NCBI RefSeq assembly: GCF_006542395.2
Contig: NZ_CP038231.1
Location: forward strand, 1,302,001 to 1,366,000
Direction of reading: 5' to 3'
From: Formicincola oecophyllae
Lineage (GTDB): Bacteria; Pseudomonadota; Alphaproteobacteria; Acetobacterales; Acetobacteraceae
DNA length: 64,000 nucleotides
Shown: positions 21,743-30,654 of the stretch, one piece after another
How positions within the stretch are numbered: the first letter of the stretch is position 1
Layout: every line of letters starts with the position of its first letter
Position numbers and translations under genes: made by a program
The notes under the pieces: model-generated
Seen by the model: only the letters and a program-made list of their open reading frames with translations
Told to the model about the DNA's origin: nothing
Databases searched by the model: none

Positions 21743-23662
21743 ATGAAGAACACTGGCCGGAATGTGGCTGTTTGGGTCGTCATTGTCCTGATGATCATCG
21801 TGGGATTGACGGCACTGCAGACCAATGTCAGTCACCAGGCTGTTCAAAAGATCGCCTATTCTGATTTTGTCCATGACGTGGCCAACCATGAGGTGCGTTC
21901 CGTCACCCTCAGGGAACACGACGTGCGCGGCGTGCTGACCAACGGCACTGCCTTTGACACCTATGCGCCTTTTGACCCTGACCTCATCTCTCTGTTGACG
22001 CGCAACAATGTTGAGGTCACAGCCCACCCGCCAGAAAGCGATGAAAGCCCCATCCTGCGTTTTGTGGCAGCCTACCTGCCGCTGGCGCTGATGCTGGGGC
22101 TGGGTTTCATGGTGTTCCGCCAAATGCAGCAGGGCGGTGGCGCCCGTGGCGCCATGGGGTTTGGCAAGTCGCGCGCCAAGCTGCTGAGCGAGAAGCAAGG
22201 CAAGGTCACCTTCGCGGACGTGGCCGGCATTGACGAAGCCAAGGCCGAGCTTGAGGAAGTGGTAGATTTCCTCAAAGACCCTCAGAAGTTCACCCGCCTT
22301 GGCGGTAAGATCCCCAAAGGCGTTCTTCTGGTGGGACCGCCCGGCACAGGCAAGACCTTGCTGGCGCGTTCTGTCGCTGGTGAGGCCAACGTGCCTTTCT
22401 TCAGCATCTCCGGCTCTGATTTTGTGGAGATGTTCGTTGGCGTGGGCGCTTCCCGTGTGCGCGACATGTTCGAGCAAGGCAAGAAAGCCGCCCCCTGCAT
22501 TATCTTCATTGATGAGATTGACGCTGTCGGCCGTCACCGTGGCATGGGCATGGGCGGCGGCAATGATGAGCGCGAGCAGACCCTTAACCAGATGCTGGTG
22601 GAGATGGACGGCTTTGAAAGCAATGAGGGTGTTATCCTCATCGCAGCCACCAACCGCCCAGACGTTCTTGACCCGGCCTTGCTGCGCCCTGGCCGCTTTG
22701 ACCGCCAAGTGGTGGTGCCTAACCCCGATGTCAGCGGGCGTGAGCAGATTCTGCGCGTCCACATGAAGAAGCTGCCGCTTTCCTCTGATGTTGATCCACG
22801 CGTGATCGCGCGTGGTACGCCTGGCTTCTCTGGTGCGGAACTTTCCAACCTTGTTAATGAGGCGGCCCTCTTTGCTGCACGCCAAGGCAGCCGCTGCGTC
22901 ACCATGAAGCAGTTTGAAGAAGCCAAGGATAAGGTCATGATGGGCTCTGAGCGCCGCTCCATGGTCATGACGGAGGACGAGAAGCGCCGCACCGCTTACC
23001 ATGAAGGCGCCCACGCCCTGTGCGCTGCCATGACGCCGGGATCTGACGCCATCCACAAAGCTACCATCGTGCCGCGTGGCCAGGCTTTGGGCATGGTCAT
23101 GACCTTGCCTGAGAAGGACAACATCTCCTACAGCCGCAAATGGTGCTTGGCGCGCCTGGTCATCGCCATGGGCGGCCGCATTGGTGAGGAGGTGATGTTC
23201 GGCACGGAGGAGGTGAGCGCTGGCGCCTCTGGTGACATCAAGGGGGCCAGCCAAATCGCCCGCCGTATGGTGACGCAATGGGGCATGAGCGACCGCATGG
23301 GCATGGTAGCTTATGACGATCCTCAGACGGTTTCCGCCAAAATGCAAAATGAGGTGGATGAAGAGGTCCGCCGCCTAATTGATGAAGCCTACGTTCAGGC
23401 CAAAAGCCTGGTGCAGGCCAATATGGACATCCTCCATCGTTTGGCCAGTGCCCTGCTTGAGCGTGAGACCCTGACGGGTGATGAAATCAAGGCCATCATC
23501 AAAGGGCAGACCTTGGGCAATGGCCCTGAGGGGCACGGCCCTGGCGCAGGCCCCCATGCGCCCGCTGGCAGCGCTGCAGCACCAGCCCACGGTCGTTCCT
23601 CCCTACCGCAAGTGACGGCGGCAGCGCGCAGCCACCATGGGGACCAGCCAGCGGAGGCCTGA
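21743..23662 (+). CDS. ftsH: ATP-dependent zinc metalloprotease FtsH
   Basis: A 639-residue membrane-bound AAA+ protease that degrades membrane and regulatory proteins. It has two N-terminal membrane helices (residues ~7-25 and ~100-120) around a periplasmic domain, Walker A ([12 protein letters not shown]), Walker B ([15 protein letters not shown]), the second region of homology ([15 protein letters not shown]) and the zinc site HEGAH (HExxH). The C-terminus ends in a Pro/Ala/His-rich tail. Start at 21743 follows GGGAG; earlier in-frame codons lack homology. Position after tilS is common in proteobacteria. Confidence 0.97.
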   Translation: MKNTGRNVAVWVVIVLMIIVGLTALQTNVSHQAVQKIAYSDFVHDVANHEVRSVTLREHDVRGVLTNGTAFDTYAPFDPDLISLLTRNNVEVTAHPPESDESPILRFVAAYLPLALMLGLGFMVFRQMQQGGGARGAMGFGKSRAKLLSEKQGKVTFADVAGIDEAKAELEEVVDFLKDPQKFTRLGGKIPKGVLLVGPPGTGKTLLARSVAGEANVPFFSISGSDFVEMFVGVGASRVRDMFEQGKKAAPCIIFIDEIDAVGRHRGMGMGGGNDEREQTLNQMLVEMDGFESNEGVILIAATNRPDVLDPALLRPGRFDRQVVVPNPDVSGREQILRVHMKKLPLSSDVDPRVIARGTPGFSGAELSNLVNEAALFAARQGSRCVTMKQFEEAKDKVMMGSERRSMVMTEDEKRRTAYHEGAHALCAAMTPGSDAIHKATIVPRGQALGMVMTLPEKDNISYSRKWCLARLVIAMGGRIGEEVMFGTEEVSAGASGDIKGASQIARRMVTQWGMSDRMGMVAYDDPQTVSAKMQNEVDEEVRRLIDEAYVQAKSLVQANMDILHRLASALLERETLTGDEIKAIIKGQTLGNGPEGHGPGAGPHAPAGSAAAPAHGRSSLPQVTAAARSHHGDQPAEA

Positions 23663-23838
23663 TTACCTGCGAAGCTGCGCGAACGAGCAGGGCTGCTGGA
23701 AAGCGGCCCTGTTGAGGTTTAGAACGCTCTCAGCAGCTGCGCCTTCATGAACAATGTTTGGGCAGCGTTATTGAGTGACCAATTGAATGAATTGGCTGGC
23801 GCGCCCACCAAGGGGTGCTGGCAGGCAGGAAACAGCAC

Positions 23839-25206
23839 ATGGCAAAGCGCGCGTTCTTCGGCACTGATGGCATCCGGGGCCAGGCTAACCAATCCCCCAT
23901 GACGGTGGAGGTGGCCCAGAAGTTGGGCCAGGCGGCAGGGCTGCTGTTCAGGCGGCGTCATGGCCGCCACACCGTTGTGGTGGGCAAGGACACGCGCCTT
24001 TCAGGGTACATGATTGAATCAGCCCTTGTTTCAGGTTTCCTCTCAGCAGGGTTGGACGTCACGCTTGTGGGGCCGCTGCCCACGCCTGCGGTGGGGTTTT
24101 TGACGCGCTCGCTGCGTGCTGACCTGGGGGTGATGATCTCTGCCTCCCACAATCCTTACACAGACAATGGCATCAAGCTATTTGGCCCTGATGGCTTCAA
24201 GCTGACAGACGATGTTGAGGCGGAGATTGAACGCCTGATGCAGTCTGACCTCTCAGAACGTTTGGCACCGCCGCGCGACATTGGCAAAGCAACGCGCCTT
24301 AATGACGCGGCAGGGCGCTACATTGAGAACGTCAAGTCGTCCTTCCCGCGGGGGCTGCGCCTTGATGGGCTCAAAGTGGTGGTGGATTGCGCCAATGGCT
24401 CCGCTTACAAAGTGGCGCCTGCCGCCCTGTGGGAACTGGGCGCTGAAGTCATCACCATGGGGTGCGACCCAGATGGGCTGAACATCAACGATGGTGTGGG
24501 CTCCACCCACCCGGAGGCCTTGCGCCAAGCTGTGCTAGCCCATGGCGCTGATTGCGGCATTGCCCTTGATGGTGACGCTGACCGGGTGCTGATGGTGGAT
24601 GAGCATGGCCGCCTGGTTGATGGCGACCAAATCCTGGCCTTAATTGCGCGTTCTTGGAAAAAGCGTGGCTGCCTGGCTGGCGATGGGATCGTTGCCACCG
24701 TCATGTCCAACATGGCTTTGGAACGCTTGCTGGCTGAGGAGGGCATCACCCTCCACCGCACTGCTGTGGGTGACCGTTACGTTGTGGAGCGTATGCGGGC
24801 CCAGGGGGGCAATCTGGGCGGGGAGCAGTCAGGCCATGTTGTGCTTTCCGATTACGCCACCACAGGTGACGGCCTGATGGCCGCCCTGCAAGTGCTGGCT
24901 GTGATGGTGGAAACAGGCCAGCCTGCCAGCCAGGTTTGCCGCCAGTTCACCCCATGGCCGCAAAAGCTGGTGAACATCCGCTACCAAGGCCCAAGCCCCT
25001 TGAACCACCCAGATGTGAAAGCCCTGGAAGGGCGCGTGAACGCGGACCTGGGCAGTGATGGGCGCCTTTTGCTGCGTGCCAGTGGGACAGAGCCCCTTAT
25101 CCGCATCATGGTGGAGGGGCGCGATGAAAACCGTGTGGCCGCCACCGTTGAAGAAGTGCGCCTGGCTATTGAAGCGGTTTTAGCTACACGCGCTGACGAG
25201 GAGTGA
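23839..25206 (+). CDS. glmM: Phosphoglucosamine mutase GlmM
   Basis: A 455-residue alpha-D-phosphohexomutase that converts glucosamine-6-phosphate to glucosamine-1-phosphate for UDP-GlcNAc synthesis. The N-terminus [16 protein letters not shown], phosphoserine loop [19 protein letters not shown], metal loop [13 protein letters not shown] and phosphate-binding ending [17 protein letters not shown] are all present. The ATG at 23839 follows AGGA. It lies 176 bases after ftsH, a frequent arrangement. It converges with the CtrA-like gene. Confidence 0.96.
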   Translation: MAKRAFFGTDGIRGQANQSPMTVEVAQKLGQAAGLLFRRRHGRHTVVVGKDTRLSGYMIESALVSGFLSAGLDVTLVGPLPTPAVGFLTRSLRADLGVMISASHNPYTDNGIKLFGPDGFKLTDDVEAEIERLMQSDLSERLAPPRDIGKATRLNDAAGRYIENVKSSFPRGLRLDGLKVVVDCANGSAYKVAPAALWELGAEVITMGCDPDGLNINDGVGSTHPEALRQAVLAHGADCGIALDGDADRVLMVDEHGRLVDGDQILALIARSWKKRGCLAGDGIVATVMSNMALERLLAEEGITLHRTAVGDRYVVERMRAQGGNLGGEQSGHVVLSDYATTGDGLMAALQVLAVMVETGQPASQVCRQFTPWPQKLVNIRYQGPSPLNHPDVKALEGRVNADLGSDGRLLLRASGTEPLIRIMVEGRDENRVAATVEEVRLAIEAVLATRADEE

Positions 25207-25240
25207 AAGGTCAGGCGCTGCCGCCCAGCAGCGCCCTTTC
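25205..25240. terminator. Hairpin between convergent glmM and ctrA-like genes
   Basis: GGCGCTGC and GCAGCGCC form a perfect 8-bp inner stem, extended by GAAAG/CTTTC. No long T-run follows on either strand. Its site between convergent genes fits a bidirectional terminator. Confidence 0.55.
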
Positions 25241-25293
25241 AGGAAAACGCCTTCAAGGGCCCCTTAGGCAGACTAACTTTAGGTCAAGGGCGG

Positions 25294-26016
25294 TCAGGCT
25301 GGCAGGGTTTTGCTGGCTTTCGCTGGTGTGAAGGCGCCCTGTGTGTTGTCATCACGCATGATGTACCCACGGCCCCAAATAGTGGTGATGAGGTTCTCAA
25401 CGCCGCATTTCTGAAGCTTGCGGCGCAGTTTACAGATGAACACGTCAATGATTTTGATTTCAGGTTCATCAATGCCCCCATAAAGGTGGTTGAGGAACAT
25501 ATCCTTGGTGAGGATGGCACCTTTGCGCATCACCAACAGTTCAAGGATAGCGTATTCCTTGCCGGTCAGGTGCACGGGGGCACCATTGATGGTGACAAGC
25601 TGTGTCTCCAGGTTGAGTTCCAAGGGGCCGTGCCGCAGGAGGGGCTCTGAAAAGCCACGCGCGCGGCGCAGAAGGGCCTGGGCGCGCGCAGTGATTTCCT
25701 CCTGGCAGCAGGGCAGGTCTATGTAATCGTCAGCCCCTGCGGAGAATGCATTTAATTTTTCCCCTGTGTCCCGCTCTGCTGACAGTACCATGGCTGGCAC
25801 CTCTATGCGGGCGCGCCGCAAACGGCGCATCAAGTCGCTGCTTTTCATGTCTGCCAAGGGCGCAGCGGCTAGGAACAAATCATAATCATAATGCTGCAGC
25901 ATGTTCAGGGCCTCCTCTGCTGAGGGGCAGTTTTCCACCACATGGCCTTGTTGGCGGAAAACCTGATTCAAGCCAGGAACGCTGTCGTGGTGATTGTGGG
26001 CAATCAAAACACGCAT
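25294..26016 (-). CDS. CtrA-like response regulator with a degenerate receiver
   Basis: A 240-residue OmpR-type regulator. The C-terminal winged helix (residues ~128-228) is close to CtrA, the alphaproteobacterial cell-cycle regulator: VHLTGKEYAILELL, MFLNHLYGG, DEPEIKIIDVFICKLR and WGRGYIMRD. The receiver aligns without gaps to Caulobacter CtrA as I remember it, yet lacks the working residues: position 51 (Asp) is Ala, residues 7-9 (Glu-Asp-Asp) are His-Asn-His, and Lys101 is Leu. It should therefore bind CtrA-type DNA but not accept phosphate in the usual way. A C-terminal tail of about 15 residues is added. It is transcribed away from an AT-rich control region. It may be a paralogue of a normal CtrA elsewhere; the window cannot tell. 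Confidence 0.85.
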   Translation of the reverse strand: MRVLIAHNHHDSVPGLNQVFRQQGHVVENCPSAEEALNMLQHYDYDLFLAAAPLADMKSSDLMRRLRRARIEVPAMVLSAERDTGEKLNAFSAGADDYIDLPCCQEEITARAQALLRRARGFSEPLLRHGPLELNLETQLVTINGAPVHLTGKEYAILELLVMRKGAILTKDMFLNHLYGGIDEPEIKIIDVFICKLRRKLQKCGVENLITTIWGRGYIMRDDNTQGAFTPAKASKTLPA

Positions 26017-26414
26017 GAACTCACCATCCTGTTGATGAAGGGTTAATCAATTTCTTTTCTTGTTAAGAACATGCTTGGGCGTGTTTGAAAAGCGTTGACG
26101 GCGCCACCCTTCTGGCAGGGCTGAAAGGGGGCTTGCCAAGATCAAGTAAAAAGAAGGACTGGTTTGAGTGTTGCTGCCTTCTTGAAGCGAGGCTTGGGAC
26201 TAGCTGTGAATGATTTTGTTTGTATTTAAAACAATCACATTGAGAAGCATTTTAGAAATCTCACTTAATATTGCATCATCCGTGCATCTTTAGTAGAAAG
26301 ATTTTCTAAATGGCATAGGGCACGTTTCTTAATAAGAAAATAAATCTATGGTAATGTTGTTTACTTGCTGTGCAAAAAAGCCATAAAAGAATTAAAAATC
26401 ATCAAGGCAACCTC
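26017..26414. promoter_or_regulatory. AT-rich divergent control region with dyads
   Basis: This region between the ctrA-like gene and a small orphan is far more AT-rich than its surroundings. It contains three short inverted repeats: 26056-26070 (TTTCTT-GTT-AAGAAC), 26294-26308 (TAGAAA-GAT-TTTCTA) and 26325-26339 (TTTCTT-AAT-AAGAAA). The centres of the last two are 31 bases apart, close to three helical turns, so a protein could contact both on one face. A lone TAGAAA half-site lies at 26253-26258. TTAA elements reminiscent of CtrA half-sites occur near 26043 and 26064, but not with the 7-base spacing of the classical box. Confidence 0.55.
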
Positions 26415-26696
26415 ATGGATACTTATCAGGCCAGCAAGAAAGCCCAGGAAGAAGCCCGCCAAATCCTTGCTGCCCATGAGGAGGCCCTGCTGGCGGCCCA
26501 ACAAGCGGCGACTTCCTTGGAAGCTGGTGATGATGTTGTGGAGGATTTCGCTAGGAAGCTGCCTTTGCTGCGGCGCAACATTGAACAGGCGCGCGCCCAT
26601 TTGGGGCGCTTGAGCTTAGGGTGCGATGTGGCGCGGCTTGAAGCCCTTGTGAGGTTAAAAGCCTCCGCTGTGAAACCATCACCCTCTGAGGGCTAG
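26415..26696 (+). CDS. Small helical hypothetical protein, 93 aa
   Basis: The ATG follows AAGG at eight bases and the control region described just upstream. The product is an Ala/Glu/Arg-rich, almost wholly helical soluble protein with heptad-like spacing (KAQEEARQILAAHEEALLAA; LLRRNIEQARAHLGRL), probably a coiled coil. No signal or membrane segment. I do not recognise a family. It is divergent from the ctrA-like gene, so the two may share regulation. Confidence 0.65.
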   Translation: MDTYQASKKAQEEARQILAAHEEALLAAQQAATSLEAGDDVVEDFARKLPLLRRNIEQARAHLGRLSLGCDVARLEALVRLKASAVKPSPSEG

Positions 26697-26753
26697 AAGT
26701 CCCCCCGGGCATGTTCATAAGGCCTGAGGTAGCTCCCTATGGCTGGCCAGCGT

Positions 26754-27329
26754 TCAGCTTGTGGGTGCTGTGGTGGGCGCCTTCACTTGGGGAGAATGGC
26801 CAGCTTGGCCCAGAAGAGCTGTGAGCTGGCCTGGCGTGCCCACCAACGCACAAACAACAGGGCTGTCAGCATTGCGCACCAGCACCAGGCGTGTTTCAGG
26901 GTGGCTGGGGAAAAGGTCGCTTTCAGCTGTGAAGACGCGCGGCAAAACGGCTGGGGAGTTCTTCTGGCTTGCTTCCCCATCCTCACCCTGGGTTACATGG
27001 GCTTCCAGGGCAGCTTTGTGGCGGGCCTCCGCAGCTTTAGCCATGAGAAGCCGAACGCTTTTCTCCAGTGCTGGCAGAATAATGGTGCGGGCTGCTTCCT
27101 CTGGCGGCTTGCCTTGCCCGTAATGCTTCATGAGTTCATCCCAACCTTCCTTGGTCACGAAAGCCGGAACGCCATGGGGGGGCAGGTCACGCTCAGCGCG
27201 CAGGATGTGCCCCTCTTGGGCCAGCTTCACGATGTCCAGGGCTGGGAGGGTGGCTGGGTCCAGCGCCACTGCTCCCTTGTCTGAAGGGGCCTGGCGCAGG
27301 TTGGGTTGGTGGTTGTTGGGGTTAGTCAT
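26754..27329 (-). CDS. Hypothetical protein, 191 aa
   Basis: A soluble protein with a disordered Asn/Gln/Pro-rich N-terminus, an alpha/beta-looking middle (LPPHGVPAFVTKEGWDELMK; ARTIILPALEKSVRLLMAKA) and a C-terminal segment with beta character (ETRLVLVRNADSPVVCALV). No catalytic motif is recognised. It is downstream of the aminopeptidase gene on the same strand (about 60 bases), so it may be co-transcribed. RBS is weak (AAGGCAG). Codon use is like its neighbours. Function unknown. Confidence 0.6.
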   Translation of the reverse strand: MTNPNNHQPNLRQAPSDKGAVALDPATLPALDIVKLAQEGHILRAERDLPPHGVPAFVTKEGWDELMKHYGQGKPPEEAARTIILPALEKSVRLLMAKAAEARHKAALEAHVTQGEDGEASQKNSPAVLPRVFTAESDLFPSHPETRLVLVRNADSPVVCALVGTPGQLTALLGQAGHSPQVKAPTTAPTS

Positions 27330-27388
27330 GGTGGTTCTGCCTTGTCAGTCAGTGAAGGGCTGGGGGCGCAGGCTAGCGCGCCTGGGCT

Positions 27389-28678
27389 TCAAACCTTGTT
27401 CACCCATTCGCCTTTGCGCATTAGGGGGTGGGACTGCCCATCCTTGGTGGCGTCAACATCAATGTCGCCTGAACCAATCATCCAGTCCACGTGAATGGCG
27501 GATTGGTTGGCGCCACGCGCTGTTAGTTCAACTTCAGTCTGGCCTTCGGCGTCCACCATGCATTTGGCGTAGGATTGCCCCAGAGCGATGTGGCTGGCGG
27601 CGTTTTCATCAAAAAGGGTGTTGCGGTAGAGGATGCCGCTTTGCGCAATGGGAGAGGAATGAGGCACCAAAGCCACTTCCCCGATGCGCCTGGCGCCTTG
27701 GTCACTGTCTAACAGGCGCTGGAGGACAGCCTCGCCTTTGGCGGCGTGCGCTTCTACAACCATACCGCCCTTGAAGCGCACTGTGATGCCGTCAATCAGG
27801 GCACCATTGTGGAAAAGCGGCTTGGTGCTGGAAACCGTGCCCTCAACGCGGGTGGCGTGGGGGGTGGTGAAGACCTCTTCAGTGGGAATGTTGGCATTGC
27901 AAATGACGCCGTTGCCGGCCTTCTCTGAACCGCCAGACCAGAAATGCCCATCAGCCAGCCCCACCACCAGGTCCGTGCCAGGGCCTGTGAAATGCAGGCT
28001 GTCCCAGCGTGCTTCATTAAGGGCTCGTGCACGCGCGTGCAAAGCGGCGTTGTGCTGCGCCCATTCCTCCACAGGGTCAGCGCCCGTCACGCGGGAGGCA
28101 CTGAAGATACCCTCCCACAGGGCTTCAAGTGCTTTTTGGGGAGGGAGGTTCGGAAATACTTGGGCAGCCCAGGCTGGCGTGGCGCAGGCGATGATGTTCC
28201 AGTTAACGGCGAAACGCGTGATGAGCTCCATAGCTTTGCGCGTGGCCTTGGCTTGGGCGCGCGTGGCGCGCGCAATGCGGGCCGGGTCAACGCCAGCCAG
28301 CAAAGTGGGGTTGCCCCCTGTGATGGCCAGGCGGGCTGCACCCTGGCTGAATGCCTCAGCCATGCCGTGGCCCAACCAATCTGCAGCGACATCGAAGGTG
28401 CTTTCTGAAGCGTGGCGATAACGGGCCAGGATGGCTTCATCATCGCGGTAGAGGGTGCTCACCAGGGAAGCGCCAGCTTTGTAAGCGTGTTCAGTGACAC
28501 GGCGCACCAGCGCCAGGGCCTCCAGCGGGGCCGTGATAACAACTTGCTGCCCTGGCGCTACGTTCAGGCCTGTGCGCACGGCTGTCTCAGCCAATTTGTC
28601 CAGAAGGGCCTCATGGCGGCTGGCCTGGGGCTTGCTTCTGTTCGTTGGGGCTGGTGTGGGTTGCTGGTTCTGAGTCAT
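27389..28678 (-). CDS. M29-family aminopeptidase
   Basis: A 429-residue thermophilic-type metallo-aminopeptidase (family M29), cytosolic, which removes N-terminal amino acids with two divalent metals. Family features visible include ALVRRVTEHAYKAGA near the N-terminus, the metal-binding stretch NIPTEEVFTTPHATRVEG, and the C-terminal region DENAASHIALGQSYAKC with IHVDWMIGSGDIDVD. The ATG at 28678 follows AAGGACAG; an upstream extension of 30 codons has no support. It lies 41 bases downstream of the ankyrin-HisC gene on the same strand. Confidence 0.88.
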   Translation of the reverse strand: MTQNQQPTPAPTNRSKPQASRHEALLDKLAETAVRTGLNVAPGQQVVITAPLEALALVRRVTEHAYKAGASLVSTLYRDDEAILARYRHASESTFDVAADWLGHGMAEAFSQGAARLAITGGNPTLLAGVDPARIARATRAQAKATRKAMELITRFAVNWNIIACATPAWAAQVFPNLPPQKALEALWEGIFSASRVTGADPVEEWAQHNAALHARARALNEARWDSLHFTGPGTDLVVGLADGHFWSGGSEKAGNGVICNANIPTEEVFTTPHATRVEGTVSSTKPLFHNGALIDGITVRFKGGMVVEAHAAKGEAVLQRLLDSDQGARRIGEVALVPHSSPIAQSGILYRNTLFDENAASHIALGQSYAKCMVDAEGQTEVELTARGANQSAIHVDWMIGSGDIDVDATKDGQSHPLMRKGEWVNKV

Positions 28679-28719
28679 AGAAGTGAACTGTCCTTGAAGC
28701 TGGGGGCTGGGGTGCCTGC

Positions 28720-30327
28720 TCAAGCGCTTTTCAGGTGGTCTGCCAGCGCGTCCAGCAAAGCTTGGCACTGCCCGTCTGTGCCAATGGTGATGCGCAGCCA
28801 GTCCTTGATGCGCTCCTGGTTGGGGAAATGCCTGACGATGATGTCGCGCCCCCGCAGGAAGGCAGCCAGTTCGCCTGCGCTGTGTTGGGGATGACGCGCC
28901 AGGATAAAGTTGGCCGCTGAAGGCAGGACCTCAAAGCCAATCTTTTCAAGCCCCGCCACCAGTGCCGCCCGGCTGGACTGGATGCGCGCCACCGTCTGCG
29001 CCATCCAGGCGTTGTCAGCGATGGATGCGGCAGCACCATCCAGCGCGGCACGGGAGAGGGGGTAAGAGTTGAAGCTGTCCTTAACGCGCACCAGCCCTTC
29101 AATCAGCAAAGGGGAGCCAAGGGCATAGCCCACGCGCAACCCCGCCAGCCCTGATGATTTAGAGAATGTCCTGACAACCAGCAGGTTGGGGTGGTCACGC
29201 AGCAGGCTCACGGCGCTCTGGGCGCCAAAATCCACGTAGGCTTCATCAACGATGACGGTGCGGTTGGGGTGCATCGCCAAAAGGGCCTTCACGTCATCCA
29301 AAGGCAGGGCGATGCCCGTTTGAGCATTGGGGTTGGCCAGCACCACGCCACCGCTTTCCCGGTCATAGTCACGCACGTTGATGGTGAAGTCACTGCGTAG
29401 GGGGACGGTTTCAAAAGGCTGGTCGAACAGGGCGCAGTAAACGGGGTAGAAGCCGTAAGTGATGTCTGGGAATAAGGCTGGCGCGTCATCACGCAGCAAT
29501 GCCCTGAAGGCGTGGGCCAAAACCTCGTCAGAGCCATTGCCGGCAAATACCTGTTCCACCGCCAGCCCAAACTGCGCGGCGATGGCCTGGCGCAGCTTCA
29601 GCGCTGTTGGATCGGGGTAGAGGCGCATGTCGTCATTGGCGCTGGCCTTGATGGCCGCTAAAGCGCGGGGGGAGGGGCCATAGGGTGATTCGTTGGTGTT
29701 GAGCTTGACCAAGGGGCGCTTGGGCTGCTCCCCAGGGATGTAAGGGTCAAGGTCGAAAACCCGCCTGTTCCAGTATGGCACGCTTTCAGCAGTGGGGTGG
29801 TGGGCTGGCTTGGCTGCGGGGGCGCGTTGGCGGGGCTTGTCCAAGCCAGCCAGGTCCAGCCCCAGTGCCGCGGCCATTTCACGCGGGGTGCGGCCGTCAG
29901 CGTCACGGGCGTCTGGATCAGCCCCATGGGCCAGCAAAGCTTCAGCAATGACCTGGTGGCGCAGCATAATAGCGAACATCAAGGGGGTGCGGCCAGCATG
30001 GTTGGGGATGTCCGCCCGTGCGCCCTTGGCCAGCAACAGCGACACCATGTCAGGCAGGCCTTTAAAGGCGGCGCCAGCGAGCGCGGTTGCGCCGCGCCCA
30101 TCAGGCTGGTCTGGGTTAGCACCGCGTTCCAAAAGCAGGGCGGCGGTTTCAGGCTGGCTGTTGTAGACCGCCACAATCAGGGCCGTGTAGCCATTGGCGT
30201 CTGCCTGGTCCACTGGCATCCCGCTTTCCAAAAAGCGTGTCAGCAGGGCTGTGTCGCCATCACGGGCGGCATCAATGAAAAGTTCGGTGATGCGGGCAGG
30301 GCCAAGGGCCTGTGGCTGGTCAGTCAT
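28720..30327 (-). CDS. hisC: Ankyrin-repeat / histidinol-phosphate aminotransferase fusion
   Basis: A single uninterrupted 535-codon frame. Residues ~12-160 form four ankyrin repeats plus a partial fifth, each with the TALxxA...LLxxGAxPD pattern (GYTALIVAVYNSQPETAALL; GRTPLMFAIMLRHQVIAEAL). An Ala/Pro linker (residues ~160-183) leads to a class II PLP aminotransferase (residues ~185-535): LNTNESPYGPSP, AGNGSDEVL, ANPNAQTG, VDEAYVDF and the PLP Lys in RTFSKSSGLAGLRVGYALG. HisC converts imidazole-acetol phosphate to histidinol phosphate, and homologues also handle aromatic keto acids. HisC alone is usually about 350 residues. A separate internal start (for example a GTG near VPYWNRR) cannot be ruled out. 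Start ATG at 30327. Confidence 0.85.
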   Translation of the reverse strand: MTDQPQALGPARITELFIDAARDGDTALLTRFLESGMPVDQADANGYTALIVAVYNSQPETAALLLERGANPDQPDGRGATALAGAAFKGLPDMVSLLLAKGARADIPNHAGRTPLMFAIMLRHQVIAEALLAHGADPDARDADGRTPREMAAALGLDLAGLDKPRQRAPAAKPAHHPTAESVPYWNRRVFDLDPYIPGEQPKRPLVKLNTNESPYGPSPRALAAIKASANDDMRLYPDPTALKLRQAIAAQFGLAVEQVFAGNGSDEVLAHAFRALLRDDAPALFPDITYGFYPVYCALFDQPFETVPLRSDFTINVRDYDRESGGVVLANPNAQTGIALPLDDVKALLAMHPNRTVIVDEAYVDFGAQSAVSLLRDHPNLLVVRTFSKSSGLAGLRVGYALGSPLLIEGLVRVKDSFNSYPLSRAALDGAAASIADNAWMAQTVARIQSSRAALVAGLEKIGFEVLPSAANFILARHPQHSAGELAAFLRGRDIIVRHFPNQERIKDWLRITIGTDGQCQALLDALADHLKSA

Positions 30328-30654
30328 GTGTTTTCTGTTAACGCCAAATGCAGCTGATTAAAATCCCGTTTCATAAACCCCGGCCCTGCGCACGGCAGGG
30401 GGCTGGGGGTGCTTTGCTTAGCGCTGGGGGCGAAATGTTGCTTGGACCGGGGCAGGGCGGCTTTACCCAAAGGCTGAATAATGGCTTATGTAAAGGGGCG
30501 CAGAGCGCACCCCCTGCCTTGAAGGGCGGGGCGGATCATTACAGGCGCTTGGTTAAGCTGATGCGGCCATTCCCCAGCCCCAGGCGCACCATTACCACCA
30601 CTACAAAGTTTGAGGTTCGTTAAGAACGTGGGGCATCATCACCAGAACGCTTCC
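30328..30654. other. Divergent intergenic region, ankyrin-hisC / tkt
   Basis: About 330 bases without a gene on either strand. It should contain promoters for both flanking transcription units. No clear operator found. Confidence 0.45.

Noticed and set aside
21659-23347. A 562-codon open frame on the minus strand opposite ftsH
   Set aside because: It is the mirror of a strongly biased GC-rich gene and reads as His/Ala-rich low-complexity sequence with no domain. ftsH on the other strand is complete.
26041-26070. A classical CtrA box (TTAA-N7-TTAA) before the ctrA-like gene
   Set aside because: Two TTAA elements exist but are 16 bases apart, not seven.
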